Source: Kitasatospora atroaurantiaca
GTDB lineage: Bacteria; Actinomycetota; Actinomycetes; Streptomycetales; Streptomycetaceae
Assembly: GCF_007828955.1 (NCBI RefSeq)
Contig: NZ_VIVR01000001.1
Span: 4,898,001 to 4,962,000, forward strand
DNA length: 64,000 bases
Direction: 5' to 3'
The notes below the pieces were generated by a model. That model ran no database searches and had not been told where the DNA came from. It saw nothing but the letters and a program-made list of their open reading frames with translations. Both the position numbers and the translations under genes were made by a program. The first letter of the stretch is position 1. Each line of letters opens with the position of its first letter. This document shows positions 56,495-64,000 of this stretch, in pieces.

Positions 56495-58156
56495 GTGACA
56501 CCCGCAGAGCTTTCCCAGGCAGTCCAGGCCGCAGTGAGCGCCGCCGTAGAGGCGGGCGAGCTGACCGTCGCCGTGCCCGAGCACGTGACGGTAGAACGGC
56601 CCAAGAACAGGGACCACGGCGACTACGCCACCAATGTGGCCCTCCAGCTCGCGAAGGCGGCCGGAACGCCGCCGCGAGCCGTGGCCGAACTGGTCGCCGC
56701 GCGCCTGCGAGAGCTGCCCGGCGTCGCCAAGGTCGACATCGCGGGACCGGGCTTCCTGAACATCACCCTCGACGCCGCCACCCAGGGCGAGCTGGCCCGC
56801 TCGATCGTCGAGGCCGGTGCCGCGTACGGCCGGAACGAGGCCCTCAAGGGCCTGAAGATCAACCTGGAGTTCGTGTCGGCCAACCCGACCGGCCCGATCC
56901 ACATCGGCGGGGTCCGCTGGGCGGCCGTCGGCGACTCGCTCGCGCGTGTCCTCAAGGCCACCGGCGCCGAGGTCACCACCGAGTACTACCTGAACGACGC
57001 CGGCGTGCAGATCACCAAGTTCGCCGCCTCGCTCCAGGCCGCCGCCAACGGCAAGCCCGTCCCGTCGGACGGCTATGTCGGCGAGTACATCGTCGACATC
57101 GCCAAGGCGATCACCGACGGCGTCCCGGGTGTGCTCGACCTGCCCGAGGACGAGCAGCTGGAGGTCTTCCGGACCGAGGGCCTCAAGCTCATGGTCGCCG
57201 AGATCAAGCGGTCGATGGACGAGTTCGGTACGCACTTCGACACCTACTTCTCGGAGAAGTCGCTGCACGACTCCGGTGCGGTGGAGAAGGCGATCGAGCG
57301 GCTGCGCGAGCAGGGCCACGTCTTCGACCAGGACGGCGCGATCTGGCTGCGGACCACCGACTTCGGTGACGACAAGGACCGGGTGCTGATCAAGGCCGAC
57401 GGTGAGACGACGTACTTCGCCGCCGACGCCGCGTACTACCTGAGCAAGCGGGACCGGGGCAGCGAGGTCTCGGTCTACATGCTCGGCGCCGACCACCACG
57501 GCTACGTGAACCGGCTCAAGGCCATCGCCGCCTGTGCGGGCGACGACATGGACCGGAACATCGAGGTGAAGATCGGCCAGTTCGTGAAGATGCTTCGCGA
57601 CGGCGAAGAGGTCCGCATGTCCAAGCGGGCCGGCAACATCATCACGATCGACGACGTCATCGACTGGATCGGCGTGGACGCGGCCCGGTACACGCTGGCG
57701 CGGTCCTCCACCGACTCCACGATCACGCTCGACATCAACGTGCTGACCAGCCAGACCAACGAGAACCCGGTCTTCTACGTCCAGTACGCGCACACCCGGA
57801 TGTGCGGCGTCCAGCGCAAGGCGAACGAGCGCGGCATCGTCAAGTGCGCGGCCGAGGACTTCAAGCCGGAGCTGCTCGCCACCGAGTGGGAGTCCGACCT
57901 CCTGGGCCACCTCGGGGAGTTCCCGCGCGTGCTGGCCGGCGCCGGCGAGCTGCGTGAGCCGCACCGGGTGGCGACGTACCTGGAGAAACTGGCGGCCAAG
58001 TACCACCGGTTCTACGACCACTGCCAGATCCTGCCCAAGGGCGACGAGCCGGTCACCGACCTCACGCACGCCCGGCTCTGGCTGGCCGACGCGACGCGTA
58101 CGGTCATCGCCAACGGCCTCGGTCTGCTCGGCGTCTCGACGCCCGAGCGGATGTAG
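56495..58156 (+). CDS. argS: Arginyl-tRNA synthetase
   Basis: Charges tRNA-Arg with arginine. The 553-residue class I synthetase has the N-terminal Add-1 domain, the HIGH-type motif PTGPIHIGG (His136), the KMSKS-type motif VRMSKRAGN (Lys377) and the C-terminal anticodon-binding DALR domain. The GTG at 56495 has no ribosome site but a TACGCT -10 hexamer ends seven bases before it (56482-56487), so the mRNA is probably leaderless. It fits well beside the tRNA-Arg gene. A strong hairpin follows the stop. Confidence 0.97.
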   Translation: MTPAELSQAVQAAVSAAVEAGELTVAVPEHVTVERPKNRDHGDYATNVALQLAKAAGTPPRAVAELVAARLRELPGVAKVDIAGPGFLNITLDAATQGELARSIVEAGAAYGRNEALKGLKINLEFVSANPTGPIHIGGVRWAAVGDSLARVLKATGAEVTTEYYLNDAGVQITKFAASLQAAANGKPVPSDGYVGEYIVDIAKAITDGVPGVLDLPEDEQLEVFRTEGLKLMVAEIKRSMDEFGTHFDTYFSEKSLHDSGAVEKAIERLREQGHVFDQDGAIWLRTTDFGDDKDRVLIKADGETTYFAADAAYYLSKRDRGSEVSVYMLGADHHGYVNRLKAIAACAGDDMDRNIEVKIGQFVKMLRDGEEVRMSKRAGNIITIDDVIDWIGVDAARYTLARSSTDSTITLDINVLTSQTNENPVFYVQYAHTRMCGVQRKANERGIVKCAAEDFKPELLATEWESDLLGHLGEFPRVLAGAGELREPHRVATYLEKLAAKYHRFYDHCQILPKGDEPVTDLTHARLWLADATRTVIANGLGLLGVSTPERM

Positions 58157-58175
58157 CCGGCCCCCGCAGCACACG

Positions 58176-58212
58176 GGGGCGGTGACGATCCATCAGGAAT
58201 CGTCACCGCCCC
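58176..58212 (+). terminator. Terminator hairpin between argS and lysA
   Basis: GGGGCGGTGACGAT and its complement (58176-58189 and 58199-58212) form a 14-base-pair stem with a nine-base loop. A direct repeat of CACCGCCCCTCGCCAT follows to about 58240. lysA starts 54 bases after the hairpin. Confidence 0.7.
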
Positions 58213-58266
58213 TCGCCATAACACCGCCCCTCGCCATGACCGAGGACCGAGGAAGAGACCAAGCAC

Positions 58267-59667
58267 ATGAGCCGCTCCGCACACCCCGCAGGCCCCCGCC
58301 ACGGCGACGTGCTGCCCGAGGGCCACTATCTGGCCCCGCCGAGCGATCTCAACGCCCTCGACCCCAAGGTGTGGTCCCGGACGGTCGCGCGCAACGCCGA
58401 CGGTGTGGTCACCGTCGGCGGGCTGGACGTCGCGGCGCTCGCCGAGGAGTTCGGCACCCCGGCCTACTTCCTGGACGAGGACGACTTCCGCGCCCGCGCC
58501 CGCGCCTGGCACGAGGCCTTCAGCTCCGAGGGCATCGACGCCGACGTGTACTACGCGGGCAAGGCGTTCCTCTCGAAGGCGATCGTCCGCTGGCTGCACG
58601 AGGAGGGCCTCAGCCTCGACGTGTGCAGCGGCGGCGAGCTCGCCGTGGCGCTGGCGGCGGGCATGCCCGGCCACCGCATCGCCCTGCACGGCAACAACAA
58701 GTCGCCGTACGAGCTGGAGCAGGCCGTCAAGGCGGGCGTCGGGCACATCGTGGTCGACTCGTACCAGGAGATCGACCGGCTCGCCGCGATCGCCGAGAGC
58801 CAGGGCGTGCGCCAGCCGGTGCTGATCCGGGTTACGGTCGGCGTCGAGGCGCACACCCACGAGTTCATCGCCACGGCCCACGAGGACCAGAAGTTCGGCC
58901 TCTCGCTGAACGGCGGCGCCGCGGCGGAGGCCGTGCGCCGGACCCTCGCGCACGGCAGCCTCGAACTGCGCGGCATCCACTCCCACATCGGCTCGCAGAT
59001 CTTCGACACGGCCGGCTTCGAGGTCGCCGCCCGCCGGGTGGTCGGCCTGCTGGCCGAGATCCGTGACGAGCACGGCATCGAGCTCCCCGAGATCGACCTC
59101 GGCGGCGGCCTCGGCATCGCGTACACCAGCGAGGACGACCCGCGCGAGCCCGCCGAGATCGCCGCCTCGCTGGCCGAGATCGTCCGGCGCGAGTGCGCCG
59201 CCGCGAACCTCCGGGCGCCGAGGCTGAGCGTGGAGCCGGGCCGGGCCATCGTCGGCCCGACCGCCTTCACGCTGTACGAGGTCGGCACCATCAAGCCGCT
59301 GGAGCACCTGCGGACGTACGTCAGCGTGGACGGCGGCATGTCCGACAACATCCGCACCGCGCTCTACGACGCCGAGTACTCCGTCGCGCTGGTCTCCCGG
59401 ACCAGTGGGGCCGAGCCGATGCTGGTGCGCGTGGTCGGCAAGCACTGCGAGTCCGGCGACATCGTGGTCCGGGACGCGTTCCTCCCCGCCGATCTGGCCG
59501 CCGGTGACCTGATCGCGGTGCCGGCCACCGGGGCGTACTGCCGCTCGATGGCCAGCAACTACAACCACGCCCTGAAGCCTCCGGTCGTCGCCGTCAGGGA
59601 CGGCAGCGCCCGGGTCATCGTCCGGCGCGAGACGGAAGAGGATCTCCTGCGTCTCGATATCGGATGA
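58267..59667 (+). CDS. lysA: Diaminopimelate decarboxylase
   Basis: Last step of lysine synthesis: decarboxylates meso-diaminopimelate, with pyridoxal phosphate. The 466-residue alanine-racemase-fold enzyme shows the PLP-lysine site YYAGKAF (Lys99), HGNNKSPYEL, IHSHIGSQI, DLGGGLGIAYT, EPGRAIVGP and GKHCESGD (active-site Cys of the partner subunit). GGAAGAG lies nine bases before the ATG. It leads the aspartate-family group with hom, thrC and thrB on the same strand, with a 144-base gap before hom. Confidence 0.97.
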   Translation: MSRSAHPAGPRHGDVLPEGHYLAPPSDLNALDPKVWSRTVARNADGVVTVGGLDVAALAEEFGTPAYFLDEDDFRARARAWHEAFSSEGIDADVYYAGKAFLSKAIVRWLHEEGLSLDVCSGGELAVALAAGMPGHRIALHGNNKSPYELEQAVKAGVGHIVVDSYQEIDRLAAIAESQGVRQPVLIRVTVGVEAHTHEFIATAHEDQKFGLSLNGGAAAEAVRRTLAHGSLELRGIHSHIGSQIFDTAGFEVAARRVVGLLAEIRDEHGIELPEIDLGGGLGIAYTSEDDPREPAEIAASLAEIVRRECAAANLRAPRLSVEPGRAIVGPTAFTLYEVGTIKPLEHLRTYVSVDGGMSDNIRTALYDAEYSVALVSRTSGAEPMLVRVVGKHCESGDIVVRDAFLPADLAAGDLIAVPATGAYCRSMASNYNHALKPPVVAVRDGSARVIVRRETEEDLLRLDIG

Positions 59668-59811
59668 CGAAATTCTTGTCTCAGATTCTGGAACGACCGT
59701 AGTTTCGTGCGGAAAGTCCCGGAGACTGGAACAGACCGAACCCGCGCGGGCACTCGGAAAGCGCCGAGAAACCGCCCGCCGGATACCAAGAATGCAGAGC
59801 GGAGTCGGATG

Positions 59812-61101
59812 ATGCGTACGCGCCCGCTGAAGGTGGCGTTGCTGGGCTGTGGTGTGGTGGGCTCCGAGGTGGCGCGCATCATGACGACGGACGCCGCCGA
59901 CCTCGCCGCGCGGATCGGCGCGCCGGTCGAGCTCGCCGGCATCGCCGTCCGCCGGGCCGGCCGCACCCGTCCGGGGGTGCCCGATCACCTGATCACGACC
60001 GATGCCGAGGCGCTGGTGGGCCGCGGTGACATCGACGTCGTCATCGAGGTGGTCGGTGGCATCGAGCCCTCGAAACACCTGATCCTCTCGGCCTTCAAGC
60101 AGGGCGCCTCGGTGGTCAGCGCCAACAAGGCGCTGCTGGCCAGGGACGGCGCCGAGCTGCACCAGGCGGCCGCCGACGCGGGCGTGGACCTGTACTACGA
60201 GGCCGCCGTCGCCGGCGCCATCCCGCTGATCCGCCCGCTGCGCGAGTCCCTCGCGGGCGACAAGGTCAACCGGGTGCTGGGCATCGTCAACGGCACCACC
60301 AACTTCATCCTCGACAAGATGGACACCACCGGCGCCGGGTACTCGGAGGCGCTGGAGGAGGCCACCGCGCTCGGCTACGCCGAGGCCGACCCGACCGCCG
60401 ACGTCGAGGGCTTCGATGCCGCCGCCAAGGCCGCCATCCTGGCGGGCATCGCCTTCCACACCAAGGTGACCGCGGCCGACGTCTACCGCGAGGGCCTGAC
60501 CGAGGTCACCGCCGCCGACATCGCCTCCGCCAAGCAGATGGGCTGCGTGGTCAAGCTGCTCGCGATCTGCGAGCGCTCGGCCGACGGCGAGTCCGTGACC
60601 GCCCGCGTCCACCCGGCGATGATCCCGCTCAGCCACCCGCTGGCCTCCGTGCGCGAGGCGTACAACGCGGTCTTCGTGGAGGCCGAGGCGGCCGGCCGGC
60701 TGATGTTCTACGGCCCGGGCGCCGGTGGCGCGCCGACCGCCTCCGCCGTCCTCGGCGACCTGGTGGCGGTCTGCCGCAACAAGCTCGCCGGTGCGACCGG
60801 CCCGGGTGACTCGGTGTACACCCAGCTGCCGGCCAAGCCGATGGACGAGGTCGTCACCCGCTACCACGTCAGCCTGGACGTGGACGACCGCGCGGGGGTG
60901 CTCGCCCAGGTGGCGTCCACCTTCGCCGAGCACGGCGTGTCCATCGACACCGTGCGCCAGCAGGGCCGCGACGGCGACGCCTCGCTCGTCGTGGTCACCC
61001 ACCGCGCCACCGACGCCGCCCTGTCGGCGACGGTCGACAAGCTCCGCGCGCTGGACAGCGTGCGTGACGTGGCCAGCATCATGCGGGTTGAAGGGGAGTA
61101 G
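59812..61101 (+). CDS. hom: Homoserine dehydrogenase
   Basis: Reduces aspartate semialdehyde to homoserine with NAD(P)H, the entry to threonine and methionine. The 429-residue protein has the dinucleotide loop VALLGCGVVGSEV, VSANKALLA, VAGAIPLIRPL, GIVNGTTNFIL, a catalytic-site segment (YAEADPTADVEGFDAAAKAA) and a C-terminal ACT domain (DRAGVLAQVASTFAEHGVSI) for threonine feedback. Of two adjacent ATG codons (59809 and 59812) I chose the second, seven bases after GGAG. thrC follows after eight bases. Confidence 0.96.
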   Translation: MRTRPLKVALLGCGVVGSEVARIMTTDAADLAARIGAPVELAGIAVRRAGRTRPGVPDHLITTDAEALVGRGDIDVVIEVVGGIEPSKHLILSAFKQGASVVSANKALLARDGAELHQAAADAGVDLYYEAAVAGAIPLIRPLRESLAGDKVNRVLGIVNGTTNFILDKMDTTGAGYSEALEEATALGYAEADPTADVEGFDAAAKAAILAGIAFHTKVTAADVYREGLTEVTAADIASAKQMGCVVKLLAICERSADGESVTARVHPAMIPLSHPLASVREAYNAVFVEAEAAGRLMFYGPGAGGAPTASAVLGDLVAVCRNKLAGATGPGDSVYTQLPAKPMDEVVTRYHVSLDVDDRAGVLAQVASTFAEHGVSIDTVRQQGRDGDASLVVVTHRATDAALSATVDKLRALDSVRDVASIMRVEGE

Positions 61102-61109
61102 GAACCACC

Positions 61110-62198
61110 ATGAACGCCGTGATCGACAGAGGCGCCCACACCCACCAGTGGCGCGGCCTCATCGAGGAGTACCGCGACCGCCTGCCGGTCAGCGACACCA
61201 CCCCCGTGGTCACCCTGCTGGAGGGCGGCACGCCCCTGGTCCCCGCCCAGGTGCTCTCCGAGCGGCTCGGCTGCGAGGTCTACCTCAAGGTCGAGGGCGC
61301 CAACCCGACCGGGTCCTTCAAGGACCGCGGCATGACGATGGCGATCTCCAAGGCCAAGGAGGACGGCGCCCAGGCCGTCATCTGCGCCTCCACCGGCAAC
61401 ACCTCCGCCTCCGCCGCCGCGTACGCGGTGCGGGCCGGCATGGTCTCGGCCGTGCTCGTTCCGCAGGGCAAGATCGCGCTCGGCAAGATGGGCCAGGCGC
61501 TGATCCACGGCGCGAAGATCCTGCAGGTGGACGGGAACTTCGACGACTGCCTCACCCTTGCGCGTGAACTGTCCGAGAAGTACCCGGTGGCGCTGGTCAA
61601 CTCGGTGAACCCGGTCCGGATCGAGGGTCAGAAGACCGCCGCCTTCGAGATCGTGGACATGCTCGGTGACGCGCCCGACATCCACGTCCTCCCGGTCGGC
61701 AACGCGGGCAACATCACCGCGTACTGGAAGGGTTATCGCGAGTACACCCGGGACGGGCTCGCCTCGCAGAACCCGCGGATGTGGGGCTTCCAGGCGGCCG
61801 GTTCGGCGCCGATCGTGGACGGCCACCCGATCCTCAAGCCGCAGACCATCGCGACCGCGATCCGGATCGGCAACCCGGCCTCCTGGGACTACGCGATCGC
61901 CGCGCGGGACGAGTCCGGCGGCCTCATCGACAAGGTGACCGACCGTCAGATCCTCGCAGCCTACCGACTGTTGGCCTCCCAGGAGGGCGTCTTCGTGGAG
62001 CCCGCCTCGGCGGCGAGCGTGGCCGGCCTGCTGGCCAAGGCCGAGCAGGGCCTGGTCGACCCGGGCCAGCGGATCGTCTGTACGGTGACCGGTAACGGCC
62101 TCAAGGACCCGGACTGGGCGGTGGCCGGTGCGCCGCAGCCGCACGTCGTGCCGATCGACGCCGAGGCCGCGGCCAGGCGCCTCGGACTGCTCGACTGA
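61110..62198 (+). CDS. thrC: Threonine synthase
   Basis: Converts phosphohomoserine to threonine with PLP. The 362-residue fold-II enzyme shows EGGTPLVPA, the PLP-lysine motif NPTGSFKDRGM (Lys71), ASTGNTSASAAAYA, VGNAGNITAYW and FVEPASAASVAGLL. AGGA lies six bases before the ATG. Eight bases separate it from hom, so the two are co-transcribed; a hairpin and palindromes separate it from thrB. Confidence 0.97.
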   Translation: MNAVIDRGAHTHQWRGLIEEYRDRLPVSDTTPVVTLLEGGTPLVPAQVLSERLGCEVYLKVEGANPTGSFKDRGMTMAISKAKEDGAQAVICASTGNTSASAAAYAVRAGMVSAVLVPQGKIALGKMGQALIHGAKILQVDGNFDDCLTLARELSEKYPVALVNSVNPVRIEGQKTAAFEIVDMLGDAPDIHVLPVGNAGNITAYWKGYREYTRDGLASQNPRMWGFQAAGSAPIVDGHPILKPQTIATAIRIGNPASWDYAIAARDESGGLIDKVTDRQILAAYRLLASQEGVFVEPASAASVAGLLAKAEQGLVDPGQRIVCTVTGNGLKDPDWAVAGAPQPHVVPIDAEAAARRLGLLD

Positions 62199-62565
62199 TT
62201 CCGCTCGACTGACATTGTGTCAACAGTGGGCCGACTCTTTCGGGGGTCGGTCCACTGCGGGTTTCGGATGACACCTTTTGTGTCAATTTCCGGACGGCAA
62301 GCGGCACCGATTTCGTGCACATTCCGGCCAGAACCGGCAACACGGCAGATCGGAGGGTGGCGGGGTGTACCGCTGTGGAACCTCTCTTCGATAGTCTGGA
62401 TCCAGCGGGCCGCGCCATGACCGTGACCGCCCGCCTCGCCGGGGCTTGTCGTGCAGACCCCGCCCATGCACCACCGAGGCCCGTACGCAATCGGGCAGCT
62501 TTCGACGACGCGCTGTGCGCGACCCCCGCGTGCCACCGCCCAACTTCCCAGGAGAGTCCAAGCAC
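62199..62565 (+). promoter_or_regulatory. thrC-thrB intergenic region: terminator and two similar palindromes
   Basis: Holds TGACA-TTG-TGTCA (62210-62222), a 12-base-pair hairpin with one mismatch (CAGTGGGCCGAC, 62224-62235, with 62246-62257), and TGACAC-CTTTT-GTGTCA (62269-62285). The hairpin may end the hom-thrC transcript. The two palindromes share TTGTGTCAA and may be a twin operator for a thrB promoter further on (TAGTCT near 62393 is a possible -10). The remaining bases to 62565 show no gene. Confidence 0.5.
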
Positions 62566-63483
62566 ATGGCCGGTCCTGCGTTCCGTGCCGCCGCCGTCCG
62601 GGTCCGGGTCCCCGCGACCAGCGCCAACCTCGGCCCCGGTTTCGACGCCTTCGGACTCGCCCTGGGTCTCTACGACGACGTGGTCGTCCGGGTCGCCGAC
62701 TCCGGCCTGACCGTGGACATCGCGGGCGAGGGCGCCGACACCCTGGCCCGTGACGAGCGCCACCTGGTGGTCCGCTCGATGCGCGCCGCCTTCGACCGGC
62801 TCGGCGGCCAGCCGTGCGGCCTCGAGGTGGTCTGTGCCAACCGCATACCGCACGGCCGTGGCCTGGGCTCCTCCTCGGCCGCGATCTGTGCGGGCATCGT
62901 GGCCGCCCGCGCCGTCACCATCGGCGGCCCGTCCGCGCTGGACGACGCCGCACTGCTGGCCCTCGCCTCCGAGCTGGAGGGTCACCCCGACAACGTCGCC
63001 GCCTGTCTGCGCGGTGGATTCACCGTCGCGTGGACGGACGAGGAGTCGGCCAAGGCGGTCACCCTGGAGCCGGCCGAGCAGGTCGTCCCGGTCGTCTTCA
63101 TCCCGGCCACCGAGGTGCTCACCGAGACCGCGCGCGGACTGCTCCCGAGGACCGTCCCGCTCGCCGACGCGGCCGCCAACGCGGGCCGTGCGGCGCTGCT
63201 GGTCGAGGCCCTCACCCGGCGTCCCGAGCTGCTGCTGGCCGCCACCGAGGACCGCCTGCACCAGGACTACCGCGCCTCCGCGATGCCCGACAGCGCCGCC
63301 CTGGTGGGCGCGCTGCGCGCCGAGGGCATCCCCGCGGTCATCTCCGGCGCGGGGCCGACCGTGCTCGCCCTCTCCGACGAGGCGGGCGCCGACAAGCTGC
63401 TTCAGTTCGTCGGGCCGGCTTTCGCCGCGCACCGGCTGAAGCTGGACCGTGCCGGGGCATCCGTCCTGCCGCTCGACGCGTGA
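62566..63483 (+). CDS. thrB: Homoserine kinase
   Basis: Phosphorylates homoserine for threonine synthase. The 305-residue GHMP kinase has VRVPATSANLGPGFDAFG, the ATP loop PHGRGLGSSSAA (residues 95-106) and the C-terminal ISGAGPTVLAL. AGGAGAG lies nine bases before the ATG at 62566, followed by the same AAGCAC-ATG start context as lysA. The longer upstream frame has no support. Confidence 0.97.
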   Translation: MAGPAFRAAAVRVRVPATSANLGPGFDAFGLALGLYDDVVVRVADSGLTVDIAGEGADTLARDERHLVVRSMRAAFDRLGGQPCGLEVVCANRIPHGRGLGSSSAAICAGIVAARAVTIGGPSALDDAALLALASELEGHPDNVAACLRGGFTVAWTDEESAKAVTLEPAEQVVPVVFIPATEVLTETARGLLPRTVPLADAAANAGRAALLVEALTRRPELLLAATEDRLHQDYRASAMPDSAALVGALRAEGIPAVISGAGPTVLALSDEAGADKLLQFVGPAFAAHRLKLDRAGASVLPLDA

Positions 63484-64000
63484 CGCCTGACGCGCTGAGC
63501 AGCGGGAACGCACCGGCACGATTGGTGAGACAGAAACGATTGACAAGAACAGGGCTGGGGAATGTGTCAGGGGGTCGGTAGTGTTAACCTCATTGCTGCA
63601 CCAGATGCCCTCCGGGGCCCGGTGCGCCGCGTCCCGATCCCAGCATCCCGCGCCCGCGGGTTCCGGAAGTACGGGACCACGATTCTCCGGGAGCCCGCCA
63701 CAGCGCGTACGCAGCCTGCCTGCGCGATTGCGGCCGCATCCCGAAGCCGTGACGGCACCTGACTCGCTCCCGCGGCCTCCAACCTGAGGCACGGCCGGGC
63801 GGAGCCCGGGGTACCGCCACGCGACGGGGGCCCGGGTATCGCAGGCAGCGGGGTCGGCACGAGTACCGACCCGCCGCGCCACTTCGCACCACAGTGCACC
63901 GCACATCGCAGCTCTCTCCCGATTGGCTCCGCCGTTCGGGGGACCACCGCCTCGGACCAGCGCAGACAAGCGTTGGTCAGGACAGCACAACCGGTCGCCG
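63484..64000 (+). promoter_or_regulatory. Probable leader region of the next gene, expected to be rho
   Basis: No gene can be supported in these 517 bases. In Streptomyces I expect rho after thrB, with a long leader. Promoter-like elements are TTGACA (63540-63545) and TAGTGT (63579-63584), but their spacing does not fit one promoter. Hairpins include GGGTCGG-N8-CCGACCC (63851-63872). The coding start must lie beyond the window. Confidence 0.45.

Overview
The window is a chromosomal segment of a high-GC actinomycete, most likely of the Streptomycetaceae (Streptomyces or Kitasatospora). The evidence is strong G/C third-position bias, frequent GTG and a few TTG starts, and gene orders I know from that family: kgd next to a two-component system and lon; a response regulator, argS, lysA, hom, thrC and thrB, with a probable rho leader after them. 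I see no insertion sequence, phage gene, CRISPR array or origin. Gene density is high and most intergenic gaps are short.

Layout: 1-1746 holds two related amino-acid-type binding lipoproteins. 2403-4781 holds malic enzyme and an MDR dehydrogenase. 4987-6965 is a PadR/DUF4097 operon with twin palindromic operators. 7091-17302 carries a small DUF6104-type protein, the giant 2-oxoglutarate decarboxylase Kgd, a two-component system with a near loop-less sensor, a rhomboid-like membrane protein, and lon behind a HAIR/HspR-like site. 17568-22129 has GtrA and a xylose block (xylA divergent from xylB-xylR). 22359-28993 has a DUF3533 membrane protein divergent from MarR, an efflux pump with twin operators, a PiT phosphate transporter under a PHO-box-like site, and a secreted NlpC/P60 hydrolase. 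29138-31420 is an FdhF/YdeP-type molybdoenzyme.

31500-39844 looks like a sulfur-scavenging island. A cysteine-ending leader peptide with an attenuator-like hairpin precedes a flavin monooxygenase, a GNAT acetyltransferase, two permeases, one ATPase, one intact binding protein and one binding protein that is truncated. The composition recalls the Bacillus ytmI/tcyJKLMN cluster for S-modified cysteines. A Ser/Thr kinase follows.

41099-46231 is the most intriguing part: five genes (STM4011 to STM4015 families) in one tightly coupled minus-strand operon, namely two radical-SAM enzymes, a phosphatase/sulfatase-fold hydrolase, an ATP-grasp-like protein and a leucine-rich-repeat-like protein. I know of no established function for this set. 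A divergent pair (a ~108-aa protein and a DUF6745-type protein) abuts it.

48114-55420 carries FAH-fold hydrolase, TetR, a second rhomboid-like protein, a DUF885 metallopeptidase-like protein, a DHA2 efflux pump behind a DosR/DevR-box-like palindrome, and a secreted trypsin-like protease. 55692-63483 has tRNA-Arg(CCG), a stand-alone response regulator, argS and the aspartate-family genes lysA-hom-thrC-thrB. The last 517 bases are probably the leader of the next gene, expected to be rho.

Five copies of a ~70-base palindromic intergenic element lie at gene ends. One overlaps the 3' end of a coding sequence.
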